Notes: a model not told the origin generated them from the letters alone. DNA of 64,000 nucleotides from Lepidostoma basale (GCA_022606425.2 JAHDVF020000672.1:124001-188000), one strand, 5' to 3'; counted from the stretch's first letter, positions 42,596-53,790 are shown. Program-made: numbers and translations.

Positions 42596-42904
42596 TAAAT
42601 ATGTAATGTTTACAACTAGTTTGAAAAATAGAGAAATTATAATCTCAATAGAAATATGTTATTACTATATTTGGATGATTCAGTAGAAATATTATCAGTC
42701 AAGATTCCTTGTTATCGCCACATAAGGCCAAGGTGACTTCAGATAATAGTGTAGACTTGAAAAATATTCCATAAACATGTCAACATACTCATGGCAACTG
42801 TGGAACAATGTACAATAATTCAAAAATAATTACCAGTACTTATCTAATGCAATGTTCTGAGATAAAAGCGAAAAAGGTAATGTTATTTTTAAAACACATT
42901 TTTA
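42596..42904. other. AT-rich spacer
   Basis: No recognised gene or repeat. Confidence 0.45.
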
Positions 42905-43380
42905 AATAGGATCAGCTCAAGGATATAATATGGAAAAACAAGTATATGAGAACTGACAGTAAGGTCAGAATATGTAAAACCTGCGTAAGGCATATACTGA
43001 CAAATAGCATTGAGACCAGAGCGGATACCACAAGAACGAAGGCTAAAGTACGGGTGGCAGAGATGAGGACGCTGAGGATGATAGCAGGAAGGACTATTCG
43101 AGATAGGGTGAGGAACACGGCCATCCGCGAGATCTGCAAGGTGTAGGATGTCGTGAGATGGGGCAGACAACGCAGAAGATACTGGAATGCGCACGTGCAG
43201 AGGATGGATCCCACCAGAATCCCACACACTGTGGCGCATCAGATTCCTGCCGGCTGCCGTCCCCCCGGAAGACCGCCGAAGAGATTGAGAGATAGCTGGG
43301 AGTCAACCTCCCAAGAGAGGCCAGCCTGATTTCAGAAACAGACCAAAGGTCTATGTCTATAAGGGGAAGAAGAAGAAGAA
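42905..43380 (+). mobile_element. LINE-E 3' end, near twin of 11700-12183
   Basis: Very similar to the copy in intron 1 of the DUF4789-type gene (MRTDSKVRICKTCVRHILTN, RTIRDRVRNTAIREICKV, then a stop). It includes about 15 extra bases (agaccgccgaagaga) deleted in the other copy. (GAA)n tail at 43366-43380. Confidence 0.85.
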
Positions 43381-43489
43381 GATATTTTTATAGAAACGAG
43401 ATCTCTTAGAAGAATGTAGATTTAAACTGTATGTGTATGAGGGTGTCAAAGTGTGATTAATCTTCTTCTTCCACGCCACTTTGTCTTAT

Positions 43490-44150
43490 GAAGACTTCGT
43501 CAGCTTCTCCATCCACTGCTGGACGTAAGCCTCTCAATTTCCACGCCATCTCTCTCGGTTTCTCGCCAGTATTCTCCAGGCTTTTCTCGCCATCCGCACA
43601 ATATCATCGCTCCACCGGGCTGGCTGTCTCCCGACACTTCTCCGGCCTAACCTTGGCCTCCATTCAGTAACCCTCTGGCTCCATCTTCCATCATTCCGTC
43701 GACACACATGACCAGCCGACTGCCAATTCATCCTCGCAATGCGTATCCCTACATCGGTGACTCTGGTGCGTCTTCTAATCTCCACGTTATATGGTCTCTA
43801 AGCGAGATATCCAACATGGATTTTTCCATGGCCCGTTGTGCAGCTTTGATTTTGTGCATTGCTTCTCTAGTTAACGTCCATGTCTCGCATCTATAGGTCA
43901 TCACAGGTAACACACACTGCTCCAGGACTTTTGTGGCATGTTCGACTTGAAGATGCCCAGCCTTCCGAATCCAGACCAACCGAGCTGTGTTCTCCTATCA
44001 ATCTCATTGACTTGACTCCCTCTTTCAAAAGTCCACAGACGACCAAAGTACCCATATTCTTCTACCACTTCTACACTTTTATTATGGATTTTAATATCTT
44101 CAATTTGTGTGTTTTTTGCCTTTTTCATATTCAATAACCTATATGAAGAC
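43490..44150 (-). mobile_element. RTE-type LINE, longest C-terminal piece
   Basis: Minus strand in order: VVEEYGYFGRLWTFER, EIDRRTQLGWSGFGRLGIFK, QCVLPVMTYRCETWTLTREA, AQRAMEKSMLDISLRDHITW and CRRNDGRWSQRVTEWRPRLG. The set matches the RTE C-terminal third, with frame breaks near 43790 and 43930. Confidence 0.85.
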
Positions 44151-44159
44151 TGCATCCAG

Positions 44160-44560
44160 GTTATTCCGACATGTCTGTTTAGGTCATCCTTCCACCGTAG
44201 TTGCGGTCACCCTGCACATCTCTTTTCACCGTCCACGGTCTCCAAGTCAGCAGTATCCCTGCCCATTGCCACTTTAGAGTCGCTACAGGGAGATGATGTC
44301 AGTAACCTTTGTTTTTTCTCTCACCGTATCGTTTCTGGCTCTGTCTCTTATGCTTATTCCTAACATGGCTCTCTCCATGGCTCTTTGAGTCACTCGTAGT
44401 TTCTCGGCACTTTGTTTGGACAATGTTAGAGTCTTGATGCCATAAGTAGCAACTGGCAGAACATACAGTTCCTAAACTTTTCTTTTCAGGTTGATTGGTA
44501 TTTCCCGGTTTTTAAATATGTAACTTATTTTACCGAAAGCTGTCCAGACTAGTCCAATTT
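44160..44560 (-). mobile_element. Second RTE-like LINE fragment
   Basis: The minus strand has VLPVATYGIKTLTLS, RVTQRAMERAMLGISIRDR and ARNDT segments, a second RTE type diverged from the neighbour at 43490. Confidence 0.65.
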
Positions 44561-44594
44561 TTCTCTGCGGTTTGTTTTTTTTGTCCCTATCGAC

Positions 44595-45135
44595 CAAAGA
44601 AGGGTTGACACCAACCCTTCATTCTACGTCACTATCCGTTCGGCCATCCGCCGTGAACATGCTACCTTATTTTATTTATATTTTTATAACCATCACGCCG
44701 TTTCCCCGCAGGGGTAGGCTGAGAGAATGGACCGCCACATTACTCTATCCTGGCAAACCTCTCTAGCTTCCTCCACATTCATACAACGAGACATACACGC
44801 ACGTCGATTTTTCTGACATCTAACATGACCAACCTTTAACATTTGATTAATTTGGTCATGCCATGTTTTCCTCAGTCTGCCTCGACTTCGTACCCCATTT
44901 AAATCATTAACGTATACTTTCGTAACCATTTTTTCTCCATCCATGCGTTCCATATGTCCGAACTAACGCAGCGATCCTTTCATAATTTTGTTCATACCTT
45001 TTTCCGCTCTACATTCCTTTCTTATACCTATCAGCATTTGAGATTCTCACCTCTACTCCCTCATCTCTCATCTCTACCACATTTATTCTGCTCTCATCCT
45101 TCTTCTGCCAGTTCCATGCTTCGCTTCCATACAAC
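44595..45135 (-). mobile_element. LINE-B3, two blocks
   Basis: 44595-44665 is an internal block (cttcattctacgtcactatc). 44693-45135 is the 3' part with the 86-residue ORF MERMDGEKMVTKVYVNDLNG ... LSAYPCGETA. No TTAG tail is seen between them, so this is a rearranged copy. Confidence 0.75.
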
Positions 45136-45539
45136 CTAAATTCATTAATTCAGACACCTACTTTAGGCTCTCCCCATTCACATGTATATCACAATTTTTC
45201 TCTTTCTTTTTAAATCCTTCTATGATGACTTCAAATCTTTTGTGGATGGATCGACCACTGTGCTGACCTCAAAGACTTGCTTCTACGCACTCTGATTCTG
45301 CATACAAAACCTTCTCAAGAGATGTCACTCCTTGAACTGATTATCAGAATTGCACAATTATTTTAATTTACATTGCATACTGATGCACTTATCCATCGAA
45401 ATATATCATAACAGGATCACGCACGATAAGAGACGCAGAGTGGAAAGGAAAACATGAGCAAGAATCAAAACAACAACATTAACTAGCTAACCATCACACC
45501 GTTTCTCCAAAGTGGTAGGCAGAACTCACTGTTCTATCT
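45136..45539. other. Mixed sequence with a small LINE-B tail piece
   Basis: 45480-45525 is an antisense LINE-B tail (actagctaaccatcacaccg). The remainder shows no recognised feature. Confidence 0.45.
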
Positions 45540-45760
45540 GGATCATGTTCTGCGTGGGGAAAAGTACCATCTTCTCCAGCTGATATTGAAGGGGAAAATT
45601 GAGGGACGCCGAGGGCCCGATAGGAGACATGTCCTGGCTGCGTAAACGTGAACGTGAGGGAGTGGACCGGCATCCGAAGTGTGGAGGAGCTATTGCGAGC
45701 GGCGCAGGATAGGGACAGGTTCACCGAGGTGATCGCCAACGTTGGGGAGACCCAACACAT
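45540..45760 (+). mobile_element. LINE-G fragment
   Basis: tctggatcatgttctgcgtg then gaaaagtaccatcttctcca matches the LINE-G end at 6200-6420. The 3' end (caacgttggggagacccaac) is followed directly by a LINE-B3 snippet instead of a GAA tail. Confidence 0.7.
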
Positions 45761-45943
45761 TCATACAGCGAGTCATACACGCATTTAAATAATTGAAATA
45801 ATACGAGTATAAGTAAGAAAGCTACAATCAATACATATCAAAGCTTGGAGCTGACGAAAGAAGAATGAAAGTAGGATAAATGTCGTAGAAGTGAAATCAC
45901 CGGAAAACTACGAGTGTATATTATAGAATACAGAAGGACGAAA

Positions 45944-46085
45944 GTGGCGATGAGGTTCGCTACCCATCACACCGCGTCTCCCGCGGGGCGAAAAGAGAAG
46001 GATGGAGTGCCGCCTCGGTTAAGGTGTGACAGTTCATCCTTTCTGCCTACCCTTTCGGGGAGACGGCGTGATGGTTAGTTAGTTA
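45944..46085 (+). mobile_element. Inverted LINE-B-tail composite, copy 1
   Basis: gtggcgatgaggttcgctac then a diverged antisense LINE-B tail (cccatcacaccgcgtctccc), then the normal sense tail (cctaccctttcggggagacg) with (TTAG)n. The same junction recurs inverted at 46837-46998, so it spreads or was copied as a unit. Confidence 0.65.
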
Positions 46086-46440
46086 GTTAGTTTAGAAATA
46101 CGAAATAATGAAGAAATTTAACGCAGATGATTGCAACACAAAAAAAATATATAGAAATGACCACTTAAATGGTTTGGACATATGGGACGAATGGATGAGA
46201 GTAGAATGCTTAAAAAAATTATAGAGCAGTGTGACTGGAAAGAGAAGCAGTGGAAGACTTAAGGAAAGCGCTGCGTGATCAAATTAATCAAATATAGAAA
46301 TGAGGTCACATTCAAAGTCGAAAAAATCGACGAGAGTAGGTTTCACAATGAATGAAAGAGGAAACTCGAGAGGTACGTCAGGGCAGAGCAGTGTAGAAGT
46401 CCATGATGCGTGATGGTTAGTTAGTTCGTTATATGCAATT
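46086..46440 (+). mobile_element. LINE-B2 fragment, decayed
   Basis: GMDESRMLKKII-like, QINQI and MNERGNSRG-like segments with many frame breaks. It ends gatggttagttagttcg. Confidence 0.65.
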
Positions 46441-46652
46441 GAACTCACATTATCTGGATAAGGGACCAACCGTTTCTGCCACTACCAGCTTGGGTGCTAT
46501 CGGGATTGAACTCAGATTCAAAAGACGAGCCTCTAGATAACTGATATGACGTTTGAAGCACCACGTGATGGTTTCATTTGTTTATTAATTTATTATATAT
46601 TGTCCTGTGTGCTAGCAAACAACAGGGTCAACACAAGATAACTCTTCATTTT

Positions 46653-47473
46653 ACAACATTTTGAATGCATACAAATACTTGTAGACGAATACTGGATTTT
46701 ACCCATTGCGGGTTATCAATTCAAGGATTTATTGTATCTCAATAGAGACGAAGATGCAAATTGGAAACAGAATATGGTTGATCAAGGTGTTTACAGGACT
46801 TATGACCTGTCATTGGTTGGGTTAAGCGCACGCTTTAACTAACTAACTAACTAACCATCACGCCGTCTCCCCGAAAGGGTAGGCAGAAAGAATGGACTGC
46901 CACACTTTAATCGATGCGGCACTCCATCCTTCTCTTTTCGCCATCGCGAGAGACGCGGTGTGATGGGTTGCGAACCTCATCGCCACCAAAAGGCATCTCC
47001 CGCGCACACTTCGATCGTTCAACGTCCTTATAATAAATCAAAAACAAATTATATAAAATACAATGTACAATGATATAAAATAAAATAACATATAAAAATA
47101 ATTTAACACATAATGTTATTTTAGATGGTGTACTTGTCGTCGGCTGGACGATCCGGACATTTGTGTTTATTTAATTTTTATTCCACGTTATCCACTCTTT
47201 TTTTATGTAATACAATATTCCCCATTCCACCTTTCTTACGACCACCATGTCTGAAAATTTTTTGGAAGTTGTATATATGTTAATCTGTAACACCAAACTT
47301 CACATGTTAGTTTCAATATTTAATATATACATATATATTTCAATAATTTCATATTCTGTTTCCAATTTGCATCTTCATCTCTATTGAGATACAATTAATC
47401 CTTGAATTGATAACCCGCAATGGGTAAAATCCAGTATTCGTCTACAAGTATTTGTATACATTCAAAATGTTGT
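46653..47473. mobile_element. MITE-T with full terminal inverted repeats, split by a LINE-B-tail composite
   Basis: The terminal inverted repeats are 46653-46780 and 47345-47473, about 125 bp and nearly identical. The core breaks at 46836 (gcgcacgcttt) and resumes near 47212 (tatgtaatacaatattcccc), as shown by the intact order in other copies. The outer ends fit CAACATTTTGAATG next to TA. Confidence 0.8.
46837..47211 (-). mobile_element. Inverted LINE-B-tail composite, copy 2, inside MITE-T
   Basis: It starts with the antisense TTAG tail and LINE-B end, then the diverged block tccttctcttttcgccatcg and gatgggttgcgaacctcatc shared with 45944-46085. AT-rich sequence follows (47030-47205) that is not seen in copy 1. 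Confidence 0.65.
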
Positions 47474-47519
47474 AAAACAAAAACTGGCCCAAGTTATAGC
47501 ATATAAATTGGAGTGACAT

Positions 47520-47660
47520 CTCCAGGCGTAGATTGTTTTACCTAACGGCGCCAGAACCATCCTGCCTCTGGTGACACCAGTGGGAAGAGCAATCAATCTG
47601 TTGAACGCAGTCTCCTTGGAGATCGACGTTTAGAAAGCAAATACTCTTAATTCTGGAGAG
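47520..47660 (+). mobile_element. LINE-A fragment
   Basis: gattgttttacctaacggcg through ctcttaattctggagagta, without the 3' tail. Confidence 0.7.
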
Positions 47661-47764
47661 TAACGAAATCGAAGCCGGGACATTCAGTGAGACAGTCATA
47701 GCTCTTGCCACTCTAAGTCTCCATATAAAATATTAAATACGAATGGAAATGTCTGTTTTCACTA

Positions 47765-48200
47765 TTTTTATTATAAGGTGTCCTTGTACAGACCCTTATG
47801 TATGGAAGCGAAGCATGGAACTGGCAAAAGAAAGATGAAAGTAGAATAAATGAGATTTCTTAGACGAATGTGTGTAAAATCTGCGTAGTGTGTCGAGTGA
47901 AAATATAAGAAGTGAATGAAAGTGTTATGGACAAAATAATAAAATGATCATTTAAATGGTTTGGACTGATGGAAAGAATGGTAAAAAAATAATATGTTGA
48001 CGATGTAAATGGAACTAGAAATAAAGTAAGACCGAGGAAAACGTGGCACGATCAAATAAATCAAATATTGAATTTCAGCCACGTGAGGAGTCGGAGAAAT
48101 CGATGTGCGTGCATGACACGATGTATGAATGGATGTATGCAAAAGAAAAGTGTGGCAGTCCATTCTTTCTGAGACGGCGTGATGGTTAGTTAGTTATTTT
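47765..48200 (+). mobile_element. LINE-B1 3' end with deletions
   Basis: tccttgtacagacccttatg to gacggcgtgatggttagttagtta. The MSKRVSK and VEEAREICQ regions are shortened. Confidence 0.8.
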
Positions 48201-48234
48201 GTTTCCAGCACCAACCCTTGTATCGATATCTAAC

Positions 48235-48790
48235 TAACTAACTAATTATCACACCGTCTCCCTGGAAGAATGGAAAGAATGGAACGCCACACTGTTCTGT
48301 CCTGACCTACTTCTCGATTCCTCTACATTCATACATCTCGTCATACACGCACGTCGATTTCTCCGACTCCTCACGTGACCGACATTCAATATTTGATTGA
48401 TTTGATCGTGCCACGTTTTCCTCGGCCTTCCTCTATTTCTTGCTCCGTTCACGCCGTTTACGCATACCTTCTTTACCATTCTGTCTTCACTCATTCTTTC
48501 CATGTGTCCAAACCATCTTAATGACCCTTTCCTTCTTCACATTCACTTCTTATACTTGCATTTGTCACTCTATCATATACAGATTTGCTACACATTCGTC
48601 TTAGAGATCTCATTTCTACTGCATTTATTCTACTTTCATACTTCTTTTGCCAGTTTCATGCTTCACTTCCCCATACATAAGGGTCGGCACAAGAACACCA
48701 TTATGCACTGCCATCTTAGCTTTTTTGCATAGGCTTTTGTTTGTCTATCGATGTCTCTCTCCATTTTCCCGTCTCTTGTGAACATGCTTC
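48235..48790 (-). mobile_element. LINE-B1 3' end
   Basis: Four antisense TTAG units, then MERMSEDRMVKKVCVNGVNG, RPRKTWHDQINQILNVGHV and up to the RDIDRQTK-like segment. With 47765-48200 it forms a tail-to-tail inverted pair. Confidence 0.85.
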
Positions 48791-48934
48791 CCAGATAGAC
48801 AGATGACAAAGATGGTAATGTGTACTATGTTGGTGTGTGGAATCCAATATCTCTATTCAGACTTAACTGCTTAATTATGATACGTGCCCTTAGGACTAGA
48901 CAGAGGTGTAACTAAGTAATATTTGAGTATTTAT

Positions 48935-49490
48935 TATGTATTTTATCAATGAATATCATACGAAAGAGCTGAAAGGGTTGGATGTAGGTGCCGAAATGAG
49001 CGGAGTGTCAGTAAGCTGTCTCTTGTATGCGGATGACGCTCTCCTACTTGCAGACAACGAACATGAACTAAGAGTCCTGGTAAATAGTATAGACGAGGTA
49101 TGCAAGCGAAATGATCTGATGATGAATGTGAATAAGTCCAAAGTAATGATTTTTGAAAGAGAAGAAATCATGACAGTCTGCAACATTAACGTGAATGGTG
49201 AAAATTTGGAGCAAGTAGATGAGTTCGTGTATTTAGGTAGTATGTTTACAGTGGAGAGGGATATTGAAAGAAGGGTTGGGGCAGGCAACAGAGTGAATGA
49301 TGCGCTTAAAGTTGTGAATGAAATAAATATATGGCTGGTCATGAAAAAAGTCGGAAGAATCGACGAGTGTGTATGACTCGTTGTATGAATGTGGAGGAAT
49401 TAGAGAGGTAGGTATGTCGGGATAGAGTAGTGTGGCGTTCCATTCTCTCTGCCTACCCCTGCGACAAAAAGCGGCGTGATAGTTTGTAGT
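48935..49490 (+). mobile_element. LINE-B with the catalytic YADD box, internally deleted
   Basis: The 146-residue ORF contains AEMSGVSVSCLLYADDALLL, the non-LTR reverse-transcriptase catalytic motif, then VNVNKSKVMIF-like and FVYLGSMFTVERDIERRVG. At about 49325 it jumps to the B3 end (CMNVEELER) and a short tail. It gives the only view of the LINE-B catalytic region. Confidence 0.9.
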
Positions 49491-49980
49491 TGTCATAATT
49501 TTGTATATAACACGTTAACTAAATTAAATTAATTAATTAAAATTGTATAAAACAAACTGCTTAAAAATAACCCTTAAGATAGATTGCCGCTACACCCCTG
49601 GTAATCTCACACCTTATACAAGCCATTCCGAATATCTCCCATCCCCCGACCAGCAGCCACCCCGATCTCGATATTAAATTCCGGGAATTCACCCCCGAGT
49701 CTACGGCTATGGAGAACCGCCTTAAATATGAAAGTATTCCGAAAATGAAGATTTTAAAATATTTTCTACAACTCAAAACTCAAAATACGAATTCAATAGA
49801 AATATATTGTATAAAGAATGTCTTGTACCGAACCTTATGTATAGAAGAGAAGTATGAAATTGTCAAAAGAAGGATGAGAGTAGAATACATACAAAAGAAA
49901 AAGATATCTTAGACGAGTGTGTGGGTAAATCTGTATATTATATTATTATATAATAATTTAAACAAAAACGCTTTCGATTT
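49491..49980. other. Unassigned stretch with a small LINE-B piece
   Basis: 49600-49720 is GC-richer (cccatcccccgaccagcagc) and looks like part of an element, with no second copy here. 49815-49935 is a LINE-B fragment (RTLCIEEKYEIVKRRMRVE). No gene. Confidence 0.45.
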
Positions 49981-49982
49981 TC

Positions 49983-50400
49983 CTTATAATGTCTTAGACA
50001 GGTAAAACATGTCACTCGAATAAAATAAAATAAAACTTCTAGAAAACAGACGTTTTCACTTGTTTTAATAGCATGTCATTCTGTAATAAAATATAATAAA
50101 ACATCTAGAAAACAGACGTTTTATTCAAATTAATAGCATGTCATTCATATCAAATATAAAAACATCTAGAAAACAGACGTTTTCATTTGTATTAATGGCA
50201 TGTTATTCACATAAAATATTAAAAAAAACATCTAGAAAACAGACGTTATCATTCGTATTAATGGCATGCATCATTCACATAACATATAATAAAACGTTTA
50301 GAAAACAGACGTTATCATTCGTATTAATGGCATGCTATTCACATAAAATAATATATTATAAAACTTCTAGAAAACAGACGTGTTCATTCGTTTTAATTAT
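49983..50400. repeat. Tandem array of repeat C arm ends, about 64-bp unit
   Basis: Six to seven copies of catgtcattcacataaaata, then aaaacttctagaaaacagac and gttttcattcgtattaat. The first unit still has the hammerhead-like core before it (49983-50013). The ORF at 50138-50494 only translates this repeat. Confidence 0.8.
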
Positions 50401-50659
50401 TTATAACTTGATTTATCCAAATAATTTTTATAGAAGTATTTTTTTAATGTGTCTGATAAGTTTTACGCCGTACTGTGGTCTAATCGATCTGTAGAGATTT
50501 TGAGGTCACCCTGTGTATTGTGAGCTACAGGGTGGGAGGGAGGTATGTGTCCCGGAATGGAAGGAATTTCAACATAATAAAACCATCCGTTTCTCACCTC
50601 AATCGGGTCTCTATTATTTTCTCAGAAATCAAATATTATAAATATATTACATACGATGA
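50401..50659. other. No gene recognised
   Basis: AT-rich; caccctgtgtattgtgagct and acagggtgg form a weak local inverted pair at about 50505-50535. Confidence 0.4.
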
Positions 50660-50870
50660 ACCATCGCTACTGCGTACCCTTCCCAGAGTACAGCGTTTTT
50701 TAATAAAATAATTAAAGGATTTAGACATATGGAAATAATGCATGAAGAAAGAATGGTAAAAAAAGTATATAGTAACGATGTAAACGGAACTAGAAATAGA
50801 GGAAGACCTTGGCACGAACTCTTAGATGAATGTGTAGTAAATCTGTATATGATAGAGTAAATTAATTTGT
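50660..50870 (+). mobile_element. LINE-B1 fragment, rearranged
   Basis: IMHEERMVKKVYSNDVNGTR then NRGRPW, followed by an out-of-order piece of the SLRRMC region (acgaactcttagatgaatg). Confidence 0.65.
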
Positions 50871-51130
50871 AAATTAACCACCCTACGTATTTGAACGTAC
50901 GTGATACGTTCACTGTGACTGTACCATTCTGCGCTATCCCGTATCACGAACGCGCTTGAGAAAAAGTAATATACCTAAAATGTACAAACTGTTAGGGATA
51001 CGCGCGTGTGCCAACAACACTTGAGTACAAGTCTTGATAAATTTGATAGTTTTATTGATTGTTAAGGTTTTTGTTTTGTAAAACTCCATTATAATTATTA
51101 TAATAATAAACGCGAATGTTCAATGGTTTT

Positions 51131-51322
51131 ACTTGATTTAATTCATATAATTACTTATATAAATAGCAGTTACAAATTTGTTTCACCTTGCGAGGGCATT
51201 TTCAAACTGACTAGTGACTGACTGACTAGTGACTAGTGACTGACAGTTTGTAAATGCCCTCGTAATGTGAAACAAATTTGTAACTGCTATTTATATAAGT
51301 AATTATATGAATTAAATCAAGT
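51131..51322. repeat. Foldback with 79-bp arms, each with a hammerhead-like core
   Basis: Arms 51131-51209 and 51244-51322 are nearly exact inverted repeats; the 34-bp loop is actagtgact repeats. Both arms carry, outward from the loop, TTGNAAATGCCC, a hairpin, GTGAAAC and the self-complementary ACAAATTTGT, in place of ACATGT or ACAGCTGT of the other families. Confidence 0.75.
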
Positions 51323-51659
51323 CGAGTCTTTAACATTTCGTAATTCAAAAAAATAAAATAAATATATAATTAAATTTAATTAAAAAAAACTGCTTTTTTT
51401 AAAAGTTTCTAGGGAAATTACCCAAAGGTAGGGCGGCTTATATGAATATTCTTCAGGGGTGTCGTTGTTTTCTGACCACGGTGTATTTCTCAGTTCGCTA
51501 TTTCAAATTGTATCACTTTGTCCTTGACTCGCTGTTAGCAGACTCCGGTCAACATCTGAGATCAATCACACGTGAATAACTCCGATGGTTGAATGGCAAA
51601 AGGGGTTAAGCCCTAAATATATAATTTTACAATTGAATTGAAAAAAATATGATAGTAAG
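51323..51659. other. No gene recognised
   Basis: 51420-51600 is GC-richer than its flanks and may be part of an element, but it has no second copy in the window. Confidence 0.4.
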
Positions 51660-51740
51660 ATAAATGACGTAAAAGTTATGATAGAATACCGAACGACGAA
51701 ATAAGGAAGAAATGTAAGGCGAATGATTGCATCATCTTCT
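51660..51740 (+). mobile_element. LINE-B2 fragment
   Basis: tatgatagaataccgaacga then gaaatgtaaggcgaatgatt: the B2 YDRIPN...KCKADDCI region. Confidence 0.6.
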
Positions 51741-51854
51741 CTTCTCAGTCGAATTCCTCATGATCCTGTAAGCTAATGACCATGGCACGCCAAGCGCTCT
51801 TGTCACCCATCAGTCTCCAGGCTGCAGCTAATGAGGTCAGATCTCTGATTTAAT

Positions 51855-52380
51855 CGGATCGTGAGGTATCTCTACATGAGGGAGTATGGTAGTTATCCGT
51901 GGCTCTATCCCACGGCATTTCTTTTGGGAATGCTCGGAACCAATTCTTTATAGCTTCGAAGAGATGGGCATCTCATTACCCATTTCTTCAAATTAATCAG
52001 GGGATATTTCGAGAACTCGGCCGTGCTAGAGGGTGTTGGTCTTTTTGTTCCTGATAGATTTCTCGGACAGCGACAGCACAGATTGTTTTACCTACCGGCC
52101 ACCAGAACCAATCTGCCTCTGGTGACACCGGTGCGAAGGCAATTAGTCTGCTGAACGCGGTCTCCTCGGAGATCGATGTCTTTCATATTAGTGAAGGTAC
52201 GTTCAGGGGACAAATACTCTTGACTTTAGAAAGTATCTTGTCTTCCTAATGTGGAACCATCTCTAATGGGTTCCTGGTATTATGTTGTATTTTTATAATA
52301 TTTGACCTGTACTTAATAGATGCCTTAAACATTTGCTGTTTGTAATGTCTTTTAAGTTAATAAACTGATTTGATTTGATA
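51855..52380 (+). mobile_element. LINE-A, long 3' end
   Basis: It encodes in broken frames REYGSYPWLYPTAFLLGML, ENSAVLEGVGLFVPDRFLG, QRQHRLFYLPATRTNLPLVT and ends in (TTTGA)n. The order matches C-termini of jockey/CR1/R1-like non-LTR elements. A close copy starts at 63505. Confidence 0.85.
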
Positions 52381-52659
52381 TTTTTGTCTTGCTATATCTT
52401 GGAGAGCTTTGTCATGACAGTTTTAGTCATTTTGGGTTCTGCGTCGAAACTCCATAATTTACAATTCAATTACAATTTCTATATCTGAGAGAATGACCGT
52501 GTTTATGAGTTGGTCAGTTCTGCTTATCGTCATTATCTTTGTCTTTCATCTATTAATATTCAATCCTACAAGCTCACTCTCTCTTTCGATTCTTCCGATA
52601 AGTTCTGCTAGTTCACTTTCTGTGTATTCAATTAGTGTTGTATCATGTGCTAGTTTTTA
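52381..52659. other. No certain feature
   Basis: ctgatttgatatttttgtct onward includes a stretch at 52480-52620 that could be diverged antisense LINE, but I cannot assign it. Confidence 0.35.
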
Positions 52660-53790
52660 ACCTTTCCCTTACGGTGCTTAAATAAAAACGCGCGTTCCGG
52701 TGTTGGGTAGTCAGTACCCGATCAAAAATTAGCGATTTTAAATCGGAAAAATAAGAACATTCATAGCTAATCCCCTTAATTAATTATAATTGAAGTAAAA
52801 AATTATAACAATTGAGATTTATTTTCTAAAAGCATAAAAAAAAACCATCTGGCAACGCTCACGGAACGGGCATACGTCCACTCTGATTGCAAGCCCGAGA
52901 GCTACTGCCGGGCAGTGAGAACATTGAGCTCCTCCTGCTTCCACAGTGAAGTATGCAAGAAAGACATGCGAATATAGTGTCGCACACTCAGCGCTGTTTA
53001 TACGCGAATTTTGTTTTCGATGTTCACAAAATACCTCCGATGTACTCGATAAATTCTGATTATTATTAATATTATTAAAAAAAAATTAACTAACCAACTA
53101 ACAGGCGAGGCAAAAGAATGGACTGCCACACTTTTCTTTCCTGACATATTTCTCTCGCTTCCTCAACATTCATGCATCGTGTCATGCACGCGCGTCGATT
53201 TCTCTGACTACTCACATGGCCAACACTCGATATTTGATTTATTTGATCGTGCCACGTTTTCCTCGGTCTTCCTCTATTTCTGTTTGCGTCTGGTTCCATT
53301 AACATCATCAACATAAACTTTTTTTACCATTCTTTCTTCATTTGTAAACATATTTCCTAAATAAACAAATTCATCCACTTGTTCCAGATTTTTACCATTC
53401 ACACTTATGTTGCAGACTGTCGTGATTTCTTATTTTTCGAAAATCATTACCTTGGACTTATTCACATTCATCATCAAATCGTATCGCTTGCATACCTCAT
53501 ACATACTAGACACCAGGGCTTGTAGTTCATGCTTGTTGTCTGCAAGTAGCACAGCTTACAAGAGACAGCTTCGTTCATACATCGTGTCATGCACGCGCGT
53601 CGATTTCTCTGACTACTCACATGGCCGACATTCAATATTTGATTTATTTGATCGTCCCACGTTTTCCAATGCGTAAATATATTATGGAGGAATACCTAAA
53701 ATCTTAACCTTGTATTTATTACATTTATAGAGATATTGATGGTTATTAGAAGCAACGTGTAGAAGATACTCATCATAGGGAAGGGGGGAA
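52660..53790 (+). repeat. Repeat M split by LINE-B
   Basis: 52660-53085 matches 17140-17415 plus about 140 bp more near its start. 53669-53790 matches 17420-17540 (aatgcgtaaatatatt then ggttattagaagcaacgtgt). The LINE-B block between is absent in the copy at 17140. Confidence 0.8.
53086..53668 (-). mobile_element. LINE-B1 inserted in repeat M
   Basis: Antisense: degenerate TTAG tail, NRNRGRPRKTWHDQINQISS, then the VNGKNLEQVDEFVYLGNMFT and IMIFEK region, then the RRACMTRCMNE piece a second time (53573-53668). It is an internally rearranged copy. Confidence 0.8.

Noticed and set aside
50138..50494. 118-residue repetitive ORF
   Set aside because: It repeats the 64-bp repeat C arm unit, which happens to leave one frame open; no protein signature.
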